Part shown: positions 23,847 to 34,132 of the stretch, in pieces
Layout: each line of letters starts with the position of its first letter
Position numbering within the stretch: the stretch's first letter is position 1
From: Paracyclopina nana
Taxonomy: Eukaryota > Arthropoda > Copepoda > Cyclopoida > Cyclopettidae
Direction of reading: 5' to 3'
DNA: 64,000 nucleotides
NCBI GenBank assembly: GCA_019096065.1
Contig: JAGUCH010000007.1
Span: forward strand, 2,998,501 to 3,062,500
Notes under the pieces: model-generated
Databases searched by the model: none
What the model was told of the DNA's origin: nothing
The model's input: only the letters and a program-made list of their open reading frames with translations
Translations under genes and position numbers: made by a program

Positions 23847-26800
23847 AGCCGACATATTATTTATCTTGATAATATACACTGAAAAAAAACTGCAATCCCT
23901 CATGACAGACTGGAAAAGTTGATTTTTTGCAATAAACATAGGAAAAGTTTCATTTGAAAAAAAAAACAATAGCTAGGCAGTTATGAGGCCTCCTCAATTT
24001 TAAACCAAGTTGTTCAAATAGGCTTAGTTCATTATTAAAATGTGCTGCTGAGTAGATCCTAATCACTTTGAATTTGGCAGCGTTCATGAATTTATTATAC
24101 ATTAAAAGCGGATTAGAGCCAAATTAATAAGGACATAAATAGGACAAAAGCTGAAAAGGGGCTAAGTAAAATACTATTACTAACTGTAACCTCGCAGTTA
24201 GTAAACAGTCTTTTTCAGATATATCAGACAAAACTTGATCCAACAGATCTTTTAGCTCCAAAAAGTGCCAAATTCAAAATGCACAATTTTTGATTAATGC
24301 TTTCAACTTCTCTTGCACTACTGAGGGCCTTTCAACCCAAGCCCTCAAAGTAATGGATCAGAAGCTAAGTAGAGATTGCCTGATCTGGTAACTTCATTAA
24401 CATTTGAAAATTACTTTCCATCATAAAATAGTATTTAATTGCTGCTTTTCGGGACTGAGAAGGTTACGTAAAAATTGCCCTTGGTGAGTAAATGAAACCA
24501 AACCGAATCTTGAACCGAGGGAAGCGAGGTTTTATTTTACTCACAGAGAGCATTATTTACGTGACCTTCAAAGTCCTGAGAAGCAGCAAGTCAAATTTTA
24601 TTAACTGTGACCGATTTTCCGAGCAAAATGAACTTACCGAATTGCCATGTTGTGACGTCACTGGGTTTGCAAAAAGCTGACACGATCAGCAAAGTGAATT
24701 TACTCGCGAGTAAAAAATTATAAAACAGGCTTACAAAATATCTGAGCTCATTTTACAAAGTATTATAAAAATCTCATAGCATCAATTGGCTCTTGCAAGC
24801 TCGAGCCCGCAAAGTTGCCACTTAATTTTGTCTTTACAAAATTTGCTCAGCTATTTTATTAGCTTGTTTAATAAATTGTTTACATACATAAATAGATATT
24901 ACAATCTTCTCTCAGCTCTTTAACGGCTCGACTTTATGATCCCCAGCTTGATACAAATATATGAACATAATTATTTGTACATTTAGGATTTTCAAAATTA
25001 AAAGTTTCAATCAAAAAATCATTATACTTTTTTGACCTTTTAAGCAATCAGAGCTTTCTAACTGTGAGGACACTTTTGCTCTTGGCAGTGGAACATAGAA
25101 TCGGGAAAAGTCAGAGTTGATCTAAATTCCATTTGGAGTAGATCTCAATCCAACACAGTAGAGTTTGTAACTTACGTCAATGTGCAAAGTGTGAAGGATT
25201 AACTGTCAAGTTCGCAGGATAGCAGCCATAAAATTGAGTAGCAAGAACACTTGTTGCAGATGACATCAACTCAACTTTTCAATGCAGCGGCGACACAAGA
25301 CAAACAGTCCAAACGCATGAAAAGTGAGTCAAGTCAGCTGGTGTTTTCCTTCAAATAATCAGTTTTACCAGATGCGGCGGTTTTCCGCCAAATCAGCGGT
25401 TTTCCGCCAAATCGGCGGTTTTTAGAACGGCAACTGCTTCTACTTGAGAAGACATTGCTACATCTTTTTCTTAGTTGCTACTTGAAGAAACTCCCAATAC
25501 CGCAACTTTCTGCAAATAATTTTGATTTATTTGCTAGCAAAATGTAATTTGTGAATAAGTGTAAACCTGATAATTTTTATCAATTCTCGTCCCAATATTC
25601 AATCATTTGAGCCACTATATGTATGGTAATCTCAACGCCAACCATGTGTTTTTATCTCCATTAACTTCAAAATATGGTTTCTCGCACATAAATGGCCTGG
25701 TGATCTGAGGCTTTTTGTCCCTATGTGAGCAAACCTTGACACATTGTGCAGTGAAGTTACCAAAATTGGTCACTTTGCAACACAGCACAATTAACTCAGA
25801 CAAACACAAAGAAATAAGTTTGTTTTGATTCATTACCAGTGCACACGGGGCCAGTGACGCTTTATTTTGTCCGGTTTGATTTTTCCGTCAAATAGAAGCT
25901 GCTACTATGGCGCTCCGAAATAATAGCATGACTTTTCGGCCTCCCAAAACTTCCAAGGTTGCAAAATGTAGCAGCTAAATTCAATTGGAATCAAGTATTT
26001 GAGTGTCAGGGAGACTCATAAGCCATGAATTTTGGTGATCCATGCTGATCCAAGAAAGAACAGCATATTTTGTTTTAATTTTGTTCTAGAAAATGAACAG
26101 CTTTTTTGAGGCCGATCTGGAGGCAATTACTTTTAGGCAAGATCAACTACAATTACGATCGCCGTCAAGCTCAACATTTTAGTTAAAAGGCCTGCAACAG
26201 ATGGCGGTAAAAGCATTTGCAGATGTGACGTCATCAAACATAAGCAAAAAAGCTTGAAAATAATTTTGAGAATTCTCTTAATTCAATGATATTCAATTTG
26301 ATAAAAAAGATCCTTGATTTACAGTGATTATTTTGGTATGATTTTCTTAAAAATTGGTCATAGTTGAGGCCAATTGGCGGATACATGCTTCATATCAGTG
26401 ATGATCATGAGCATCGCGCTCATTTAAGTCATTTTTAAGCAGCTGTTGCTCCCCAGCAGCTTCCACTCAGAAGAATAGACGGATCGAAAATGACCTCTAG
26501 CTCTGATTTTTGGAGCCTCCTTATTAGGCTTTTTGACATATTCTGTCATAGTCATTGCTCTATTTGAAAGGTCAATGAAACAAAACACCCAAAATTCGAG
26601 CCTCTGGGCTAGAATACATAGAAAAAATGCCTTTTGGAACTAAAGAACAACTTTTGAGCTCGAATTTGATCATAAAGATCGCCCAAACTTATGTATGGAA
26701 GTTCTCTATTTCATCAGTGCTACTAGACGATTTTGTTGATTAATACATAAAAATGCCAGTTTGACTGCTAATTCAAAATACCACATCTGGATGTAAGGTT

Positions 26801-27539
26801 AAGCTCCGCCCTCTTAATTTTTGCGCGTGAGTTTGCACGAGGGTTGATACGCCCTCTATAGGAACCCGAAGTCAAGCTGACTGCACTAGATGGCACTGAG
26901 TTCAGACGGCTTGACGTCATCAGTGCGCGCGCGTAGTTGACACGTTTAACAAATGAACTGCCAGATGTGAACTATATTAAAAAGTCAAAAAGAGCCAGCT
27001 CCCTCGTACAAAAACGCCACTTTAATATAATGGGTCAATCTGGATACACTTTTAATTAGTGTTCTAGCTTGCCCGTAAGCCAGCCCAAAGGCCAGCCTGT
27101 AATTTGAGGAAAAGATGGAATTTCAGGAAAGATAGCTCTCTAAATATAGTGAGATGTAAATATAATTGGTCATTTTGAATCTTAGACACTACTTAAGCTT
27201 GTAAAAATAATACCTTATGAAAAATAATCAAGAAAATAAGGCATTTTGCTCATTCAGACGGCGCTACGAAGTCAGCAATCAGCCGTCTGAAATCTTATGA
27301 GCTTGCCGGTAGGATAAATATGGTACGATTTACGGTTCCCTATTTTCTTATGTTTATCCACTTGAGCTGGGCAGTTGATCAAGAAGTAAAAGCTCTGATT
27401 GGACAAGTGGACACACATGCAGTGGTTGCAGATCACACGCATGTGTCCAGCTCACGGAAATCGTAAAAAATTGGCGAGGTGTGTTACGCTAGCGCAAGGC
27501 CGCGGCTCACTGAGGGTTACAGCCAGTTGAGTAGGGTGA
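23847..27539. other. Gene-poor intergenic region
   Basis: About 3.7 kb. After the bestrophin poly(A) signal (23931-23936) there is AT-rich sequence with only short unsupported frames. Two small structures can be seen: a tandem CCGCCAAATC(A/G)GCGGTTTT motif at about 25375-25425, and an inverted repeat TCAGACGGC...GCCGTCTGA at about 27255-27292. No RNA gene or coding exon was recognised. Confidence 0.55.
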
Positions 27540-27735
27540 GCACAATGACATCGAATTTAGAGTTGCATTTATGTCGAAAGTTCAAGTTAGTTTAATGTCG
27601 ACACTGGCAATGGATTAATGACGACACTTTAGCCAGAGTTGCAGTAATGTCGACAACTCGCATGGAATAACGGCGACAATTGTTCAGCAGTTATTTTAGC
27701 GTCAACATTTACTATGCACCTACGAAGACACTTTT
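27540..27735 (-). repeat. Left TGTCGAC minisatellite array (minus orientation)
   Basis: Imperfect ~30-35-bp repeats whose minus-strand reading is close to TGTCGACATTAATGCAACT. They end about 80 bp before the first LTR. A similar array in the opposite orientation lies at 33125-33425, beyond the element. Confidence 0.6.
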
Positions 27736-27817
27736 TTCATAGTTGTTATTCTATTCATGGTTTTTGAGCAGAAGTATAAATGTTACAAATCTATTTCAAG
27801 TATATTATCAAAAATAG

Positions 27818-28012
27818 TGTAGGGGTTCGAACACTCTTGAGACCAACGCCCTACGCCATATTAACTTGTAGACCTTACTGCGTATTAGGGAATATATTGT
27901 CGAGCTGTTCGCTCGAGCATGGTCATATATTTACTGCCCGTATACAGTCATAGTAATATCGCCCCAGGAGGGAGGCGAGAGCGCAGGCACGCAGGCTCGG
28001 GATCCTGCTACA
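27818..28012 (-). repeat. LTR 1 (3' LTR of element 1)
   Basis: 195 bp, bounded by TGTAG and CTACA, nearly identical to 33927-34122 and, apart from an internal gap, to 32735-32877. On the minus strand it is directly preceded by a polypurine tract. Confidence 0.9.
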
Positions 28013-28022
28013 ATTTCCCCCT
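28013..28022 (-). promoter_or_regulatory. Polypurine tract of element 1
   Basis: On the minus strand, AGGGGGAAAT abuts the LTR start TGTAG. This is the expected plus-strand priming site for reverse transcription. Element 2 has a matching tract at 34123-34132. Confidence 0.8.
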
Positions 28023-30513
28023 ATTGAAGCGTGGCCGTGTCCTCACGGCGCAATGCTGGTACCCGATGCCTGGGGATCCCGTGGCCGGAGGTACTACTGG
28101 GGAGATAGGTGGACCTTCAGTGGCTCCTCCTTCCATTGGCGACTTCAAGGGCGTCGAGGTTGCAGAGGCCACAGTGTTAGGCGCCGGTGCAGAGGGAAGC
28201 ACAGCCATAATGTAGTTGTGCATTGTCTCTTTTTGCCTTGCTAGAGCGTCTACCAGAGCCTGTAGGTTCTGGTAGAGACGATCCTGTTCCTTGAAAAGAG
28301 CCTCCTTCATCCGCGGGCGGAATCCGGACCGACGGGGCTCGTCGGCTTCCCCTGGCTCCGCAGATCCATATTTCGGCGGTGCATTGTCGGGGTATTTGTC
28401 CTCTTCATCTCCATCGCTGAGGGCCGCCAGCCGGGTACGCTTCGGGTCCAGCCCGAGTTCGAGGTCGACGTCTGCCACGCGTGGGAGGTTGGTCCTCGTC
28501 ATCTCCGCCAGGGAACAGGATCTGGTCATGCCCCAAGTTGGTGAGCATTCGCCACGGCATCTCTACCATGAGGAAGGCCATGTGCCATAGGGCCAAGAAC
28601 ATCCACCAGCCCAGTCCCCGTCGCCGGTATAGGATAACCATTCGAATGACAGCGCCGAGGATCAGCTTGATCAGGCCGATGGTGATGAGGGTTCCCGTGA
28701 AGTAGGAATAGTATTTCCCCACTGAGCTAAAGAACGGGATGATCGCACTGCCAACATGGTCCACCATCTGGTCTATGTCCTCCTGTGTCCATAGTGTGGT
28801 CGACCGACTGCCTGTGATAAGGGAGTTGTGTAGTACGTTACTCGTGATCGTATTTACCACAGCCTCCTGGCTGCTGAACAGGTGGAGGTAGAGGATATGG
28901 TTGGCTCGCTGTTCTGCGGAGAACACGCCACCTCCTAGTCCTCGGTGATGAGGGTTCCCGTGAAGTAGGAATAGTATTTCCCCACTGAGCTAAAGAACGG
29001 GATGATCGCACTGCCAACATGGTCCACCATCTGGTCTATGTCCTCCTGTGTCCATAGTGTGGTCGACCGACTGCCTGTGATAAGGGAGTTGTGTAGTACG
29101 TTACTTGTGATCGTATTTACCACAGCCTCCCGGCTGCTGAACAGGTGGAGGTAGAGGATATGGTTGGCTCGCTGTTCTGCGGAGAACACGCCACCTCCTA
29201 GTCCTCGGCTGATGTCATAATGCCCGCTCCGGGGCGCCGCATCCGACATGGGGTTGAGTTGCGTCGGGGCAATGCAGGCGTGAATCTGAGGCGTGGCACA
29301 CATCCACTGGTTTTGGATCTTCCATTTGATCGGGGTGATCGAGTCGCATGGGACCACACTGGGCCGGTCGGTCAGCACAAAGGAGAGGGGGTCAGCAAAC
29401 CGTGTTTCGTTGTTCACCAGCACAGGGATTTCTTGCATACAGTTGGCAATAGACCGCGTGACGGCTTGTACCGGGCAGCAAGATGTGACGTAGGCCACGG
29501 CTCCGGCGCGGGTAACCAGGTGGCCGGGTCCATGGCTGTCGAGGGTGGCGTACGACGAGGAGCCGGAAGCCATGCTCTGGAGTTTGGAGTGCAGAATCGA
29601 GCACTCGTTTTTGCAGATGAGCTCCTGGAGGAACTTGAACCGGTCCTGGATATGCAGCGCATGCTGCGAGTGCACAAACGCCAGCTGGGTTTGGATGTTC
29701 GCGCCGTCCATGTCCTCGGGATGAAGGTACTTGGCCTGGAGAGGTCCGTCCCCGGTCCAACGATCAAGACCGCAAAGTCGCGGAGCTGCGTAGTGAAGAG
29801 CCGCCGCTGGCACATAAATTGCACGCCCTTCAAGACAAACCCTGCGAACCGCGACTCCTCTTCGTGGGCGAGGAGGAGTAGATCTCCCAGGTGGCCAGTG
29901 TTGCTGCTGAGGCTGGATGAGTTGCGATGAGGGTACAGCACGGCCGGTCCTTTGTATACCTCACTTAGCTCGTCCTCGCAGCGAGGAGCCTTGCGTTTAG
30001 GCCACACAATGGTGCCCTCAGCGTCGTCCTGCACAATCAAATCCTGGAAATTAGCAGTCAGGTGGTTGGAGAAAACCTGTCGAGCCCGCCCTTCGAGAAG
30101 TAGGACAAGGACACAGGGTTGTTAAGCGTAACCTGGACCTTTTTGTTCTCCACCAGGAGGAAGCGTTTTTCGGCAGCATCTTGGCATGCTTGAGGTGTTA
30201 CCAGATAGGGTCGATTCACGTCGGTCATCTGGCTTCCGTAGCTAATGCTGTCGTATCCGCAGCGGGTAACTTCTCGCGAGATGTGTACCCGGCATCGGTA
30301 GGCCTTAACGGAAAGGGTCGAAGCAGTCTGTAAAACCTGGATCGTGATGTTGACCAGTGATTGATAGGAGCTGCGGATGTCTTCACAGAGTTCAGGCTGG
30401 CTCAAGTCGATGGCCTTGTGCATGGCGTCTGGATGCGCGCAGTCATACGTGGTGAACGAGGTCACCTTGGCGTCTGAGGTGTACAGGTCTGCTGGGCGAG
30501 GCGATTGCCCTGG
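28023..30513 (-). pseudogene. env: Envelope glycoprotein gene, chuvirus-G-like, broken
   Basis: Remains of one glycoprotein gene lie in several frames. The N-terminal part (30513-30058) has an N-terminal YDC motif and several Cys. A middle part lies at about 30040-29770. The rest (about 29770-28935) carries Cys residues, an EIPV motif, a DP-S-V-L stretch and a Pro-rich segment before a membrane anchor near 28700 with a cytoplasmic tail. This layout recalls glycoproteins of chuviruses (negative-strand RNA viruses), which are known to have been captured by LTR retroelements in arthropods. Breaks: the start and signal peptide are deleted, there is a stop or frame change near 30058 and a frame change near 29770, and a 263-bp tandem duplication alters the frame in the C-terminal part. 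Similarity was judged by eye. Confidence 0.7.
28681..29206 (-). repeat. 263-bp tandem duplication inside env
   Basis: Copies at 28681-28943 and 28944-29206 are almost identical and directly adjacent. The unit covers the region before and including the predicted membrane anchor. Because 263 is not a multiple of three, the duplication puts the downstream part out of frame. Element 2 has a single copy. Confidence 0.9.
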
Positions 30514-31435
30514 TGGCAAATTTATGTCCGGCGATGCCCATGACCACATCCTTGCGATACAGCTTGGTCACGAACATGCGGATCAGGTCGGGGTAGGTCT
30601 CGACTTCCTTGGCCAGCTCTGGTTTAGCGCGGACGAAGATGCTGCGCAGCCTGGTGTGCCACTGTGGGACTCCTTCATCGGCGCGCTGATGAGCCGTCTC
30701 AAGGGCGATGCGGGCCACCTGAGAAGACGTGGCCGTGACAAAGAACCTCTCGTAGGCATCGAGCAGGTGCTTGAGGGTGATGTTCTCATCCGTCAGGAAC
30801 AGGTCCACCTCGTTGATGGTGCGGAGAGCCACGCCCACCATGGCGTGTTTAACCTCCAGCTTCTTGGTAGCCTCAGTATCCTTGGACCCCAAGAAGGTGG
30901 CCTCCACATGGAGGCGGAAGGTGAGCCACTTGTCGGCTTCCGTGTCCTCAAACTTCTCGAGTTTGTGCTTGCGCCCGCTGTGGGCGGCGGCATTCTCAGC
31001 CTCGAGGCGGCGGGTGTTGAGTTCCAAGAGGCGTAGTTCGGCCTCCCGCTGGCGAGCTTGTGCGTCAGCCTGCCGCTGGGCCTCCATGGACTTCATGAAT
31101 TGCAGCAGCATGGCCTGCGACAGGCCGTCGGTGCCTGGGCTGGCGCCAGCCGGGTTAGCTTCGGCTGGGAGGAGTGGCGGTTCCTCCCTGGTCTCGGTGC
31201 GGGGTCGTGCCCCGGCAGCAGGTTCAGTGGCCGTCCCAGGGGCCCGAGGAAACCCGAGGGGGTCTAGGCCTGGCCGGGCTCTAATAGCGGGCCCTTGGGC
31301 TCCCAGGTCGCTCAGGTCATCTTCGAAGCGTTGCTGGAGCCCAGATGGGTCAGCGCTCGGTTCACGGCTGTCCGGGGACGCGCCGAGTCCCTCATTTGCA
31401 GAGGCGCGAGGAGGAGATCGTGTAACAGCAGGCAT
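30514..31435 (-). pseudogene. gag: Truncated gag-like gene
   Basis: An open frame starts with ATG at 31435. It has a Pro/Arg-rich, low-complexity N-terminus and then a charged helical region (AENAAAHSGRKHKLEKFEDT). A retrotransposon gag-type segment follows (FRLHVEATFLG, WHTRLRSIF, and DLIRMFVTKLY near the end). The gag sequence stops at about 30514, where it meets env sequence, and then runs on out of frame for about 20 residues. No zinc knuckle remains. In intact elements gag forms the virus-like particle. Confidence 0.7.
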
Positions 31436-31597
31436 GACGAATGAGCGGCGGCTGCAGAAGCGAAAGGGGTTGGCTCAAGGCCCTGGTGAAAGTAAGTGAA
31501 TGAATATTTACCGAGAGTGGCGTAAAAAGCGCGAGAGCAGGTGTGTAGCAACTTGGAATGAATCCAAAGAACTGTGTCTTTTCCCCCTGGTACTCGA

Positions 31598-31606
31598 TCT
31601 TTTATA
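31598..31606 (-). promoter_or_regulatory. Possible internal TATA box before gag
   Basis: Minus-strand TATAAAAGA lies about 165 bp upstream of the gag ATG and well inside the 5' leader. It could be a promoter separate from the LTR, or chance. Confidence 0.3.
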
Positions 31607-32714
31607 GCCTCTCTCATCCCCTGTGCAGCGACCGCTCACCCGCAGCATCCGCTGCAGTTTTCCGACCCTCGGGTGATCGTTTTAGCATGGCAATTGAAAT
31701 TGTTTGTGCGATCCGGTCCTCGATAGGAGATTTTGACGATCGTAAAACAAGAAGGTTGTTTGGAGCAACTGCTGTGCATGCGAGAATAATGGCTTTTAGT
31801 GCGTTGACAGACAATCTCGATAATTGCCTTGCACATGTGAAGCGCAGCATGCAGCCCTCATAAAGGGGCCAGTTTTACGGCTTGTTTATTGGCGCTCTCT
31901 TGTCTCACTGCAAGATGGCAAATGCGTAAATTGCAGCAGCGGCAATTGTGCGTTAAAACACATTGAAATGGAGCGGCTCTGGCTCTGCCTTAGGAGGGTT
32001 GCTGACCCGCCCTGTGTGGCTTTTGGGCGACCGCGGCCTCAAGGCCGTCGATCGTGACGTGCGGGGGTGTGGCCGACCCGGCAGTTCGCTGCGCAGGTAT
32101 TCGAATCGAGTTGGGAGCATGAAAATGAGCAGAGAATTGATCGTGTTGATCGAATCTGATTTATTAGCATTTGCGATGCGTGTATAGTGACTAGTTCTCA
32201 TATAGTGGCTCGTTGCACTTTTCTGCTGAGTGATGCAATGCCCACTGTGTTACGCGCTTCCGGTGACCCAGGGGTTGGTGGCCTCCTTCTCCAAGGGCGC
32301 CCCCTGCCTTGACGCGGAAACGGTCTTGGTGTATGGAACCAGGGGGCACAGCATCTGCACTCGGTGTCTCCATGGACGGCGCGGGTGATGGGATCTGCTG
32401 CCCAAGGTGCTCCCGCTCGTGAGCTTTGGTAGCCTCGACTACCGCAGCCTCAGCGAGGGTGAGGTTGATGTTCGTGGCATGCTTTCAGCCGGAACGCGAG
32501 AGAGTGGTGGTGGTCACAGCCACAGCAGCCTCGAGCCTCGGGGGCGAGGTGTAAGGGATGTTCGTGGCATACTTCCAGCCTGAACGCACCAATATTATTG
32601 CTTCCTCTTCCCGGTCTTGGGCCGGTCGTTGAGCAACGACCTCTTTGTATGGCCTTTACCAGGAGTGGAGGAGGGAGCGAAGGCGTCGCGTGTTTTGCAG
32701 TACTCGAAGAGTTG

Positions 32715-32731
32715 TCCTACCGACCGCGCCA
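32715..32731 (-). promoter_or_regulatory. Primer-binding site of element 1
   Basis: On the minus strand, three bases after the 5' LTR, the sequence TGGCGCGGTCGGTAGGA starts with TGG, the complement of the tRNA CCA end. The priming tRNA was not identified. Confidence 0.6.
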
Positions 32732-32734
32732 ATT

Positions 32735-32877
32735 TGTAGGGGTTCGAACACTCTTGAGAGTTGAGACCAACGCGCTACGCCATATTAACTTGTAGACCTT
32801 ACTGCGTATTAGGGAATATATTGTCGAGCTGTTCGCTCGAGCATGGTCGTATATTTACTGCTCGGGATCCTGCTACA
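32735..32877 (-). repeat. LTR 2 (5' LTR of element 1), with internal deletion
   Basis: 143 bp with the same TGTAG...CTACA ends. Compared with LTR 1 it lacks about 58 bp near one end and has a 6-bp insertion (GAGTTG). The differences between the two LTRs of one element suggest age or recombination. Confidence 0.85.
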
Positions 32878-33124
32878 ATTGTCTGCCATTATTTGGGAGC
32901 CTTTCTTAGACAAATGGATTCCATCAATAAAAAGGCCTTATTTTTCACGAGATACTTTGCTGAGTGGTATAAAGAAGGCATTCTTTGATTAAGTTATTAA
33001 GCTTTGGCAATGTTTGCATGAAATTCAAACTTAGATTTTAGCCCCATTTTTTTAGTGCTCGAGTAGGACGAACTTGTTCATGCTTCAATGTCAAGCTGCT
33101 CAAGACTGAACTAAGTCTATTGTT

Positions 33125-33425
33125 TTAACTGAACTTTTCTCTGTCAACATAAATGCTGAATGAATTTCGGCACTATTGATACTACGACAAAAGTGTTGTC
33201 AAATGGTATATCATGAGAAAAAAATTTTGTCGTCACTAATACAACTACGTCCAAAGCGTCGGCGCTAATGCATCATTGTGTGTTATTTTTTGTCGATATT
33301 AATTCTACTATGACAAAAGTGTCGGCATAACTACATGTGTTAAACTTTTGTCGACGCTGATGCAACTATGACATAAGTGTCGACGTTAGTGCAACTCTCG
33401 CAAATGTGTCAACGCTATTGATGGC
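33125..33425 (+). repeat. Right TGTCGAC minisatellite array (plus orientation)
   Basis: Imperfect ~30-35-bp repeats close to AAGTGTCGACGCTAATGCAACTATGAC, in the opposite orientation to the array at 27540-27735. They sit between LTR element 1 and element 2. Confidence 0.6.
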
Positions 33426-33505
33426 GCCCAGTAATGTGTTTCTCTGTTGCTCACTTGTCCCAGCGTCCCACTTGTCCCGGGTTCCAGCATCCCACTGGGC
33501 CCAGT

Positions 33506-33637
33506 GTCCCACTGGTCCCGGAGTTCCGCTGCTTCCTTGCGCTATAAGCAATTGGAGGGACAAACTTTTTCGTCCCACTGGTCCCGGAGTTCCGCTGCTT
33601 CCTTGCGCTATAAGCAATTGGAGGGACAAACTTTTTC
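33506..33637 (+). repeat. Perfect 66-bp tandem repeat, two copies
   Basis: 33506-33571 and 33572-33637 appear identical; each begins GTCCCACTGGTCCCGG and ends GACAAACTTTTTC. Shorter degenerate GTCCCAC(T/A) motifs precede them from 33455. Non-coding and probably recent. Confidence 0.9.
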
Positions 33638-33926
33638 GCTAGATGGCGCTTTTTGCGCAAGTATATTTTGAAAAACTGTTGCGCGATTGGCTGATCAGCG
33701 GAGCTAGGCTAGTAAGAAAATTTGGTTTCAACAATGAAAAGCTTGTAAATTTGCATCAGTTGCATATCCTTTTATGGAATTAAAAGGTGCCGTTTTGTCC
33801 CTCGAATATGTTATATTGATAAAGTATTTAGAATTAGTGCACCAAACGCCAAAAAATAGCCCTTTTGTGATCGCCTATGTTGTGTAGCCATTTCAAATGT
33901 ACTGGGCAAAGTTACTGGGCTAGATG

Positions 33927-34122
33927 TGTAAGGGGTTCGAACACTCTTGAGACCAACGCGCTACGCCATATTAACTTGTAGACCTTACTGCATATTAGGG
34001 AATATATTGTCGAGCTGTTTGCTCGAGCATCGTCGTATATTTACTGCCCGTATACAGTCATAGTAATATCGCCTCAGGAGGGAGGCGAGAGCGCAGGCAC
34101 GCAGGCTCGGGATCCTGCTACA
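33927..34122 (-). repeat. LTR 3 (element 2)
   Basis: 196 bp, nearly identical to LTR 1, starting TGTAAGGGG and ending CTACA, with one extra A. It is the only LTR of element 2. Confidence 0.9.
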
Positions 34123-34132
34123 GTTTCCCCCT

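Larger units (their letters stand above)
27818..32877 (-). mobile_element. Degenerate LTR retroelement, gag and chuvirus-like env, no pol
   Basis: Read on the minus strand: 5' LTR 32877-32735, primer-binding site, about 1.3 kb of leader, truncated gag, broken envelope gene, polypurine tract, 3' LTR 28012-27818. LTR ends are TGTAG...CTACA. No reverse transcriptase, protease, RNase H or integrase frame is present. Gag runs straight into env at about 30513, so one deletion removed the end of gag, all of pol and the start of env. No convincing target-site duplication flanks it. The copy is non-autonomous and defective. The family (Ty3/gypsy or BEL/Pao) cannot be decided without pol. Confidence 0.85.

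Noticed and set aside
30377-31499. Plus-strand open frames opposite gag and env
   Set aside because: GC-rich antisense shadows of the retroelement genes.
27818-34122. Treating LTR 1 to LTR 3 as one single composite element
   Set aside because: LTR 2 with its primer site is correctly placed for element 1, and LTR 3 has its own polypurine tract and env copy, so two insertions explain the layout better.
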